A DNA stretch of 64,000 nucleotides, from positions 1 through 64,000 of the forward strand of contig JAZASR010000005.1 of assembly GCA_036343175.1 (NCBI GenBank). The letters run 5' to 3'. The notes beneath the pieces are model-generated. The model was not told where the DNA came from, made no database searches, and saw only the letters and a list, made by a program, of their open reading frames with translations. The DNA is from JAEEJA01 sp036343175. GTDB lineage: Bacteria > Bacillota > Clostridia > Lachnospirales > Lachnospiraceae. The position numbers and the translations under genes were made by a program. Below, piece by piece: positions 45,315-52,869 of this stretch; position 1 is the first letter of the stretch; each line of letters opens with the position of its first letter.

Positions 45315-45980
45315 TCAGTTCACATCAGTGTCATCTGATGATGCCTGACCTGAAGGGCTTGATTCTCCGGGCTTGTCGAAGCCTTCCTGAAAAAGCGTTA
45401 CATCGATATCTTTTGGTTCGCCGTCTCTATGGGCTGCATCGTACCTGGTAACTTCGCCCCGCTTTACAACTGACTTCTTTCTGAACTCCATGTTCTGGAA
45501 GAGCTTCTCATCAGGTGTAAAGAGTATGCCCGCATTGCCCTTTTCGAGCTTTGTTATCATAACATAGTTCTTCGCCTGCTTGTCAGTAGATCTGAAGTCA
45601 TAAAGCATCGGTACGTTTTTGAAGTCGGCAAGGTAATCTGAACCTTCCGGCGCCACAAGCTCAACATTCTCCATAGATGTCTTTACTACGGTCTTACGCT
45701 TTTCTCCATTTGATACCTTATCAAAGCTTATGTCACCTTCCACGAACACATACTCAAAATCAACTGAAGTGCCCGGAAGGAAATTGTATATTACAATATC
45801 AGCTATGACACCTATTGCGATTATCAATGTCCCCAGACCTTTCATAATAAGGCCGAGGAATATGACAAATACCATAAGGATCACCATAAGGGCGATCAGG
45901 AAAACCCTCATAGACTTATCCCTGCCCCTGATGGATCCCTTGACAACAGTTTCTGAATAAGAACTTGTCTGATCAAACAT
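45315..45980 (-). CDS. Uncharacterised membrane protein translationally coupled to groEL
   Basis: Protein of 221 residues. A short cytosolic N-terminus is followed by two TM segments (about 28-65) and a soluble domain with mixed charge (FVEGDISFDKV, VPMLYDFRSTDKQ, MITKLEKGNAGILFTPDE) ending in a Gly/Ser/Asp tail. No family confidently recognised; similar small proteins occur in Lachnospiraceae (recollection). Its ATG overlaps the groEL stop in TAATG, so translation is probably coupled. No good SD. Confidence 0.8.
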   Translation of the reverse strand: MFDQTSSYSETVVKGSIRGRDKSMRVFLIALMVILMVFVIFLGLIMKGLGTLIIAIGVIADIVIYNFLPGTSVDFEYVFVEGDISFDKVSNGEKRKTVVKTSMENVELVAPEGSDYLADFKNVPMLYDFRSTDKQAKNYVMITKLEKGNAGILFTPDEKLFQNMEFRKKSVVKRGEVTRYDAAHRDGEPKDIDVTLFQEGFDKPGESSPSGQASSDDTDVN

Positions 45981-47608
45981 TACATCATACCCATTCCAGG
46001 ATTACCTGCTCCTGCCGGTACAGGTGGTGCTGGCTCCTTAATTGTAGCTACTGCTGACTCTGTTGTAAGAAGTGAAGAAGCAACGCTTGTTGCATTCTGA
46101 AGAGCTGATCTTGTAACCTTTGCAGGATCTACGATTCCGGATTCGATCATCTTCTCATACTTCTCTGTTACTGCGTTGAAGCCAATGCCTTCTTCTGATT
46201 CCTTAACCTTATTTACGATAACGCTGCCTTCAAGTCCGGCATTGTCAGCGATAGTGTAAAGAGGAGCTTCAAGTGCCTTGAGTATGATCTTAGCACCTGT
46301 CTTCTCATCACCTTCAAGTGTATCAACAAGAGAAGTAACATCCTTTGCAGCATGGATGTAAGCTGATCCGCCGCCGCCAACGATGCCTTCTTCAACAGCT
46401 GCACGTGTAGCTGCGAGTGCATCTTCCATTCTATACTTGGCTTCCTTCATCTCCGTCTCAGTAGCAGCACCTACGCGGATAACTGCAACGCCGCCTGCAA
46501 GCTTTGCAAGACGCTCCTGAAGCTTCTCCTTATCGAAGTCAGATGTTGTCTCCTTTATCTGAGCCTTTATCTGGGCGATCCTGTCTTCAATTGCCTTCTT
46601 ATCGCCCTCACCGTCAACGATGACAGTATTTTCTTTCTTAACCTTAACTGACTTTGCAGTACCGAGCTGATCAAGATCAGCATCCTTAAGCTCAAGACCA
46701 ACCTCTTCAGAAATAACTGTACCACCTGTAAGAATAGCGATATCCTGAAGCATTTCTTTTCTTCTGTCGCCATAGCCCGGTGCCTTTACTGCAACAACAT
46801 TGAATGTTCCTCTGAGCTTATTGAGAACGAGTGTTGTAAGTGCTTCGCCCTCAACGTCTTCAGCGATTATTAAAAGTGATCTGCCGCTCTGTACGATCTT
46901 CTCAAGAAGAGGAAGTATATCATTTATATTAGAGATCTTCTTATCAGTAATGAGGATATACGGATTCTCAAGATTTGCTTCCATCTTATCCATATCTGAG
47001 CACATGTAAGCTGATACATAGCCGCGGTCGAACTGCATGCCTTCTACAAGATCAAGCTCAGTCTTCATAGTCTTGGACTCTTCGATAGTGATAACGCCAT
47101 CGTTGGAAACCTTCTCCATGGCATCGGCAACAAGCTGACCGACTTCATCATCCTCAGCTGAGATAGCAGCAACTCTTGCGATCTGATCCTTGCCTGATAC
47201 CTTCTGGCTCATAGCCTCGATAGACTCAACAGCCTTATCTGTAGCCTTCTTCATACCTTTTCTCAGTATGATGGCATTGGCGCCTGCAGCTATGTTTCTC
47301 ATACCTTCCTTGATCATTGCCTGAGCAAGTACTGTAGCTGTTGTGGTACCATCACCTGCTACATCATTTGTTTTTGTAGCAACTTCCTTAACGAGCTGTG
47401 CTCCCATGTTCTCGAACTCATCCTTAAGCTCGATGTCCTTAGCAATAGTAACACCATCGTTTGTGATGACCGGTGTTCCATAGCTCTTATCAAGAACTAC
47501 ATTTCTTCCCTTAGGTCCAAGTGTTACCTTAACTGTATCTGCAAGCTTGTCAACGCCGGCTTCAAGTGCCTTTCTTGCGTCTACACCAAATTTAATATCC
47601 TTTGCCAT
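45980..47608 (-). CDS. groEL: Chaperonin GroEL
   Basis: 60-kDa chaperonin of 542 residues. Motifs: LGPKGRNVVLDKSYG, VAGDGTTTATVLAQA, the GYGDRRK apical region and a short GMGMM tail. Second gene of the operon, start ATG 47608 behind GGAGG, 109 bp after groES. The stop codon is shared with the start of the next gene. Confidence 0.98.
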   Translation of the reverse strand: MAKDIKFGVDARKALEAGVDKLADTVKVTLGPKGRNVVLDKSYGTPVITNDGVTIAKDIELKDEFENMGAQLVKEVATKTNDVAGDGTTTATVLAQAMIKEGMRNIAAGANAIILRKGMKKATDKAVESIEAMSQKVSGKDQIARVAAISAEDDEVGQLVADAMEKVSNDGVITIEESKTMKTELDLVEGMQFDRGYVSAYMCSDMDKMEANLENPYILITDKKISNINDILPLLEKIVQSGRSLLIIAEDVEGEALTTLVLNKLRGTFNVVAVKAPGYGDRRKEMLQDIAILTGGTVISEEVGLELKDADLDQLGTAKSVKVKKENTVIVDGEGDKKAIEDRIAQIKAQIKETTSDFDKEKLQERLAKLAGGVAVIRVGAATETEMKEAKYRMEDALAATRAAVEEGIVGGGGSAYIHAAKDVTSLVDTLEGDEKTGAKIILKALEAPLYTIADNAGLEGSVIVNKVKESEEGIGFNAVTEKYEKMIESGIVDPAKVTRSALQNATSVASSLLTTESAVATIKEPAPPVPAGAGNPGMGMM

Positions 47609-47717
47609 AATTACTTAATTCCTCCGTTTTAATTCTTGTTTCTTATATATTTTGTAAATACAAAGAAGATGATCTTAAAGAACAGAAAGTAAAGTATTCA
47701 TTACCTGTTCCTATATA

Positions 47718-48002
47718 TTACTGAACCTTTGCAAGAATATCGCTCTGCTTTACGATGATGAACTTCTCATCCTCAAGCTTAACATCTGTTCCTGCATATT
47801 TAGAATAGATGACCTTGTCGCCCTCAGCAACCTGCATCTTTACTTCCTTGCCGTCAATGACCCCGCCAGGACCTACGGCTACAACTAAAGCTTCCTGCGG
47901 CTTCTCCTGTGACTTCTCAGGAAGTACGATACCTGACTTTGTCTTCTCCTCAGCCTCTAACTGTTTTAATACAACTCTGTCACCTAATGGTACTAACTTC
48001 AT
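47718..48002 (-). CDS. groES: Co-chaperonin GroES
   Basis: Co-chaperonin of 94 residues: MKLVPLGDRVVLKQLE, the mobile loop around KTKSGIVLPE, and KVIYSKYAGTDVK. GGAGG before ATG 48002 fixes the start; the in-frame ATG 48023 precedes the SD. Controlled by CIRCE. Confidence 0.98.
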   Translation of the reverse strand: MKLVPLGDRVVLKQLEAEEKTKSGIVLPEKSQEKPQEALVVAVGPGGVIDGKEVKMQVAEGDKVIYSKYAGTDVKLEDEKFIIVKQSDILAKVQ

Positions 48003-48074
48003 GACATATTCCTCCTTTTTCATGAACAGAGATGCCAGACGTTTATATTTGCATCTCTTGATATTCTGATTTTA

Positions 48075-48101
48075 TTAGCACTCATTCTCTTTGAGTGCTA
48101 A
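48075..48101. promoter_or_regulatory. CIRCE operator (HrcA binding site)
   Basis: Exact consensus TTAGCACTC, nine bases, GAGTGCTAA, between the groES promoter and start. Predicts HrcA repression of groESL. Confidence 0.98.
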
Positions 48102-48111
48102 CTATGGTAAT

Positions 48112-48140
48112 AATATATTTCATTTCACTGGGATATGCAA
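48112..48140 (-). promoter_or_regulatory. Promoter of groESL
   Basis: On the minus strand TTGCAT and TATATT with a 17-base spacer, ending about 10 bp before CIRCE, the usual arrangement. Confidence 0.8.
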
Positions 48141-48536
48141 CCGTATTTATGTTGATTTATCTTGAAATAATTGGATTCATTTCAATTTACAATAAAATAT
48201 CTTTAAAATTCGGTAAATTAAACTTTTATGAAGTCTTAAGAAAAAGCTTTCTGCATTATCATCCGGGCCATCTGGCCTGGAATAGTCTGACTCTATGGAA
48301 AGATTATCAGTTCTCTTTACTCTTTCCTTGTTTTTAAGCATTTTTTACAGTATAATTACGGAGTAATCGTTCATTAACAGGCTGATACAGGCTGGTGCAT
48401 GATCTTTCTCTTTTAAAGAAAAGCTCCATCAGCAGGCTGATACATTATCTTTCTCTATCAGAGAGGGCAGCTTAAGTATCCAATAAATATAGAAAACTTC
48501 ATTGTCAAAACATCATTTTATGAAAAGAGACGAACA
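48141..48536. other. Divergent intergenic region groESL / DUF1836
   Basis: AT-rich, no credible gene. It holds the plus promoter at 48328-48356 and a leader of about 170 nt with an imperfect repeat (CAGGCTGATACA and ATCTTTCTCT recurring about 55 bp apart, 48377-48460). No known riboswitch motif seen. Confidence 0.6.
48328..48356 (+). promoter_or_regulatory. Promoter for DUF1836 gene and probably glmS
   Basis: TTGTTT at 48328-48333 and TATAAT at 48351-48356, spacer 17. It leaves a long leader before the DUF1836 start. Confidence 0.65.
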
Positions 48537-49259
48537 ATGGCGGAAAATAAAAAGAAAATCGTATCTAATGATAAGTCAGATCCTAATAACTCAGCTATGG
48601 AAAAAGAGAAGCTTAAGCGGCTGATTTCAAAAGGCGAAGGCGCTGACGCCGATCTCAACCAGCGCATGAAGAAGGAGATATATAAGCTCTTAAGGAGCTT
48701 AAGGAATATTGATTATGTAGTTCCTGAAGAAATACCTGATATAGACCTTTATATGGATCAGGTAACTACATTCATGGATACACATCTTGAATCGTCAAAA
48801 AGATTCAAAGACGATAAGATCCTGACAAAGACCATGATCAATAATTATACAAAGAACGATATTCTGCCGCCCCCTCAGAAGAAAAAGTATTCTTCAGATC
48901 ATCTTGTACTTCTGCTTTTTATTTATTACCTGAAGAATTTCCTTTCAATAGGCGATATCAGTACTATTCTTGGTCCTATTGAGGAAAATTATCTCGGTGA
49001 CAAGGGAGATATAAGTCTTAAGGAAATATATTCAAGGGTAGTTGACCTTGCATCCAGCAATATGAACAGCCAGGTAAAGGACATGATCAATAAGATCCGT
49101 TCTTCCATTGAGTCATTTGATGATCTTCCTCAAGGCGCAGAGCGCGAGGAGCTTGAAAAGTTCATGTTTGTCTGCATGCTGAGCTTCGATATATCAGTTA
49201 AGAAAAATCTCATTGAGAATATCATTGACAACAGCTACGGCGAAAAGAAAGATGAATAG
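48537..49259 (+). CDS. DUF1836 domain-containing protein
   Basis: Cytosolic protein of 240 residues with a helix-turn-helix-like DUF1836 core: TKTMINNYTKNDILPPP, KKYSSDHLVLLLFIYYLKN, LSIGDISTILGP. Probably a DNA-binding regulator by fold (family inference), target unknown. N-terminal ~60 residues are charged and poorly conserved. Weak SD (AAAGAGACG) before ATG 48537. glmS starts 98 bp downstream on the same strand. Confidence 0.8.
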   Translation: MAENKKKIVSNDKSDPNNSAMEKEKLKRLISKGEGADADLNQRMKKEIYKLLRSLRNIDYVVPEEIPDIDLYMDQVTTFMDTHLESSKRFKDDKILTKTMINNYTKNDILPPPQKKKYSSDHLVLLLFIYYLKNFLSIGDISTILGPIEENYLGDKGDISLKEIYSRVVDLASSNMNSQVKDMINKIRSSIESFDDLPQGAEREELEKFMFVCMLSFDISVKKNLIENIIDNSYGEKKDE

Positions 49260-49357
49260 CATGAAATACGCAATTGCAGGAAACAAAAGAGAATTTACCC
49301 ATAATAATAAATATAAAGCATAATTAAAAAAGACAAATACAGAAAGGATACGGAATT

Positions 49358-51181
49358 ATGTGCGGAATCATAGGATTTACAGGTACTATCAATGCTAAGG
49401 AAGTCATAATCGAAGGCTTAAGGTCCCTTGAATACAGGGGCTATGACAGCGCAGGAATGGCTTATCTCACTGAGGGCGGGACACAGATCGTCAAGACCGT
49501 AGGTAAGGTACAGGACCTTGCTGATAAGATCGAGGCTTCCCATAAGGCAGATGTGACTACATGCGGTATAGGACACACAAGATGGGCAACTCATGGAGGA
49601 GTTACTGAGGTAAATGCGCATCCTCACCGTTTCGGACACGTTACCCTTATCCACAACGGTATCATTGAGAATTTTCAGCAATTAGCCGATGAGCTTGCAA
49701 ATAAGGGCAAAAAGCCTGTATCCGAAACAGATACAGAGATCGCAGCTATGATCATAGATGACTGCTATGACGGAAATCCTCTTTCAGCTATAAGGAAAGC
49801 GATAAAGAAGCTTACAGGTTCTTATGCCTTCTGTATCATGTTCGATGAATTTCCTGGAAAGATATATGCTATAAGAAACGGAAGCCCGCTCGTTGCGGCG
49901 AACTTCGACAACGGCTCCATTGTTGCTTCTGACGTTACAGCAACCATAAAATATACAAAGGATTACTTTGTAGTCCCTGAGCATCACATTGCGGAGCTCA
50001 CGCCTGATACCATCACTCTTACTGACCTTCAGGAAAAAGTCATCGAACCCGATATGCTCCATGTAAGCTGGGATATGACCGCTGCCAGGAAGGGCGGCTA
50101 CAAGTATTTCATGCTCAAGGAGATCCACGAGGAGCCTGAATCACTTAAGAATACGATAATGCCAAGAATAAAGGACGGTCTTCCTGACTTTTCTACTGAT
50201 AACGTTCCGGATTCAATATTTGAAGGTGTTACAAATATCACTATTGCTGCCTGCGGTACAGCATGGCATGCCGGTCTTATCGGCAAGAGCATCATAGAAA
50301 AGCTTACAAGGATCCCGGTCAATTGCGAGATAGCCTCTGAGTTCCGTTATAAAGATCCGATCATCGATGAGCATACATTGACGATCATCATATCTCAATC
50401 CGGTGAAACAGCCGATACTCTTGCTGCTCTTAAGCTTGCCCGTGAAAAGGGCTCCAGGACGCTTGGAGTCGTTAACGTAAAAGGTTCATCGATCGCGCGT
50501 GAATCAGACTATGTTCTTTATACACACGCAGGCCCTGAGATCGCAGTGGCTTCTACAAAGGCATTCATGGTACAGATGTCAGTTATGTACCTGATCGCAT
50601 TCAGAATCGCTCTCATAAGCCATAAAGCTTCCGAGGACAGGATAAGGGAGCTTACAAAAGAGCTTATTAACATACCTGATTATACTGCACATATTATGAC
50701 CGCAGACAAGGCTATAGAGTCCATAGCCCAGGATCTTGTAAAGGTTCCGAGCGTATTCTTTATCGGCCGCGGACTTGACTATGCTCTGTCATGTGAAGGT
50801 TCACTCAAGCTCAAGGAGATCAGCTATATCCACTCTGAGGCCTATGCGGCAGGCGAACTCAAGCACGGCACCATATCGCTTATCACAGATAATGTTCCTG
50901 TTGTTGCTCTTGCTACACAGAGGGACGTGTTCGGCAAGATGATCTCAAATGTTGTAGAGGTAAGGTCAAGAGGTGCTTATGTTATTCTCATCACGAATGA
51001 AGACGCCGATATAAAGGCGTCACTCAGCGATCACGTACTTACCCTTCCGAAGATCGACGACATCTTTACCCCATTCGGCTCCGCTGTGATGGTACAGTTG
51101 CTTGCTTATTACACATCATACGCAAAGGGTCTTAATGTCGACCAGCCGAGGAACCTTGCAAAGAGTGTCACCGTTGAGTGA
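49358..51181 (+). CDS. glmS: Glutamine-fructose-6-phosphate aminotransferase (isomerizing)
   Basis: Makes glucosamine-6-phosphate, entry to UDP-GlcNAc and peptidoglycan. It has 607 residues. N-terminal glutaminase with catalytic Cys2 (MCGIIGFTG), GHTRWATHG, HNGIIEN; two SIS domains with CGTAWHAG, SQSGETADT, ASTKAF, AGELKHG; ends in NLAKSVTVE. GAAAGGA before ATG. The 98-bp upstream gap is too short for a glmS ribozyme. The stop region is triplicated in a 12-bp repeat. Confidence 0.97.
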   Translation: MCGIIGFTGTINAKEVIIEGLRSLEYRGYDSAGMAYLTEGGTQIVKTVGKVQDLADKIEASHKADVTTCGIGHTRWATHGGVTEVNAHPHRFGHVTLIHNGIIENFQQLADELANKGKKPVSETDTEIAAMIIDDCYDGNPLSAIRKAIKKLTGSYAFCIMFDEFPGKIYAIRNGSPLVAANFDNGSIVASDVTATIKYTKDYFVVPEHHIAELTPDTITLTDLQEKVIEPDMLHVSWDMTAARKGGYKYFMLKEIHEEPESLKNTIMPRIKDGLPDFSTDNVPDSIFEGVTNITIAACGTAWHAGLIGKSIIEKLTRIPVNCEIASEFRYKDPIIDEHTLTIIISQSGETADTLAALKLAREKGSRTLGVVNVKGSSIARESDYVLYTHAGPEIAVASTKAFMVQMSVMYLIAFRIALISHKASEDRIRELTKELINIPDYTAHIMTADKAIESIAQDLVKVPSVFFIGRGLDYALSCEGSLKLKEISYIHSEAYAAGELKHGTISLITDNVPVVALATQRDVFGKMISNVVEVRSRGAYVILITNEDADIKASLSDHVLTLPKIDDIFTPFGSAVMVQLLAYYTSYAKGLNVDQPRNLAKSVTVE

Positions 51182-51211
51182 TGTATTGAGTGATATATCA
51201 GGTGATACATT
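51176..51211. repeat. 12-bp triplication of the glmS stop region
   Basis: Units GAGTGATGTATT, GAGTGATATATC, AGGTGATACATT head to tail; the first contains the last Glu codon and TGA stop of glmS. Confidence 0.8.
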
Positions 51212-51261
51212 AATAGTAATATTTTAATACAGTAATTTCTGCAGATCATTTTACAATTAAT

Positions 51262-51307
51262 AAGGCTGCTCCTTCCACTGTCTTAAGACAGTGATGGGAG
51301 CAGCCTT
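51262..51307. terminator. Bidirectional terminator between glmS and maf
   Basis: Long inverted repeat, AAGGCTGCTCC with GGGAGCAGCCTT plus an inner ACTGTC/GACAGT, between convergent genes. Flanking T/A tracts are short. Confidence 0.75.
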
Positions 51308-51356
51308 TATAATTATGGCTGTCAATAAAATTACAGGGAAAGGCACAAAAGCTTTA

Positions 51357-51941
51357 TCAGATTTTAAGTCCAAGCACCTTCAATTCTTTTACGAGCCTGG
51401 CAGCAGGCAGACCGACCACATTGTAATAGTCACCGTTAATAGATTCCACAAATGCCGCAAAAGCGCCCTGGATGCCATATGCACCCGCCTTGTCAGCGTA
51501 TTCGCCTTTATCGAGATAACTTTCGATCTGGTCGTCATCCATGAGAGACACACTAACGTCTGTCTTCTCATGAAAAGTCCTTACGATCCCGGCCTCTTCG
51601 CGTGAGGTCACCTTTTTTACAAGTGTTACCCCTGTATAGACCTGATGAGTCCTGCCCGACAGGGCTCTTATCATGTTAAAGGCATCATCGCGGTCCTCAG
51701 GCTTTCCCATCAGCCTGCCATCCAGACATACTATGGTATCAGCCCCGATGATAAATGCGTCCTCGCTGATCCCGGATGCGGCAGATAAAGCTTTTTCTTT
51801 GGAAACTTCTTCTACGTAGGCTCCCGGTTCTGTAAATGCACTTTTTTCTTCAATATTTCCCGGGATTATTTCAAATTCCAGGCCTATCTGTCTTAATATC
51901 TCAAGCCTTCGCGGAGATGCAGATGCGAGTATTATCTTCAT
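51357..51941 (-). CDS. maf: Maf-family nucleoside triphosphate pyrophosphatase
   Basis: House-cleaning pyrophosphatase (dTTP/UTP or modified nucleotides) of 194 residues. Motifs: LASASPRRLEILRQ, IGADTIVCLDG, KPEDRDDAF, SGRTHQVYTGV and a C-terminal GLPAARL. Start ATG 51941 overlaps the upstream stop by 4 bp (ATGA). Last gene of the acpS...maf operon. Confidence 0.94.
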   Translation of the reverse strand: MKIILASASPRRLEILRQIGLEFEIIPGNIEEKSAFTEPGAYVEEVSKEKALSAASGISEDAFIIGADTIVCLDGRLMGKPEDRDDAFNMIRALSGRTHQVYTGVTLVKKVTSREEAGIVRTFHEKTDVSVSLMDDDQIESYLDKGEYADKAGAYGIQGAFAAFVESINGDYYNVVGLPAARLVKELKVLGLKI

Positions 51942-52858
51942 TTATTTTCTCCCTGATAATCATTCATTACAGCATTTATCTCATTGCCCTCTTTCGGGGC
52001 CGGAAATATATGAGGCTTTTGTCCGCCGGACTCATACATCCTTACAAGCAGATCCTCCTGACCATGCTTTACCAGCCCGTAATATGCATAAATATTCTTC
52101 TCAGTATCATGAATGATAAAAAGACTTGATGCCGTACCGTCTTCATTGAATTTCTTCGGCATATCCGCTTCAAGGAGCACTAAGGATTCTGACATGGAAA
52201 GTTTAAGAGATGAAAAATCATCCTCAGTATAAGGGCATTTTACAGGACTTCCAACTTTTTCGGTAATTTCCTTATTTTTGAGAACATTCTTATAGGCCTC
52301 TGCAAATGTATCCGCAAGGGTCTTTTCAGGATCGTCAAAAAGCATTTCCGCAAATCCGCTTTTACGGAAAATATAATCCGGTATGGTATGGCTCTCTACT
52401 GTACCCCGGATCATGATGTCTATGGAGCCCGGCTTTATGATATCCTCCTTGAATGGATCCTTTACTCTCCGGGCATTTGCAGGAGCTGTAAAGAACAGAT
52501 AATTTCCGGAAAACGGATTAATGGCAAAGCCTGTACTTTTGGCATTGAGCTTTGATGCCATATACATGATACGATCATAACCGGTCTCCATTATCATGTT
52601 GTAATCCATGACCCCATTGCCCTTTTCAAGCTCTTCACGGGATGTAAAGGCAGGTATCATGTGCTGGCCCTGATCATTGGCAAGCACGACCCATTGCGGC
52701 ATCTGAGGATGCTTAATATCGACATTTGTGACCTGCGGTGCCCTTGCAGGGACAAAGAATATGAAGTCCTTAATATCTTCAAGGAATTTATTCATATCAG
52801 TCCCTTCAGGGTCGGCCTTCAGCGCCTCAAGCTTCTCTATGATCTCTTTTTCTTCCAT
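51938..52858 (-). CDS. SseB-family domain protein
   Basis: Cytosolic protein of 306 residues. The central part (VFFVPARAPQV-like start, then QWVVLANDQGQHMIPAFTS and AINPFSGNYLFFT) resembles the SseB N-terminal domain. The rest is not recognised. ATG 52858 with GGAA six bases ahead is preferred to the TTG at 52873. It lies 12 bp after the LTA synthase paralog and overlaps maf by 4 bp. Function unknown. Confidence 0.65.
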   Translation of the reverse strand: MEEKEIIEKLEALKADPEGTDMNKFLEDIKDFIFFVPARAPQVTNVDIKHPQMPQWVVLANDQGQHMIPAFTSREELEKGNGVMDYNMIMETGYDRIMYMASKLNAKSTGFAINPFSGNYLFFTAPANARRVKDPFKEDIIKPGSIDIMIRGTVESHTIPDYIFRKSGFAEMLFDDPEKTLADTFAEAYKNVLKNKEITEKVGSPVKCPYTEDDFSSLKLSMSESLVLLEADMPKKFNEDGTASSLFIIHDTEKNIYAYYGLVKHGQEDLLVRMYESGGQKPHIFPAPKEGNEINAVMNDYQGENK

Positions 52859-52869
52859 GGCTGTTCCTT

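Noticed and set aside
48095..48337. 80-codon frame starting inside CIRCE
   Set aside because: Begins in the operator, lacks an SD, composition matches AT-rich spacer.
49260..49357. glmS ribozyme
   Set aside because: Only 98 bp precede glmS and no ribozyme core motif is visible.
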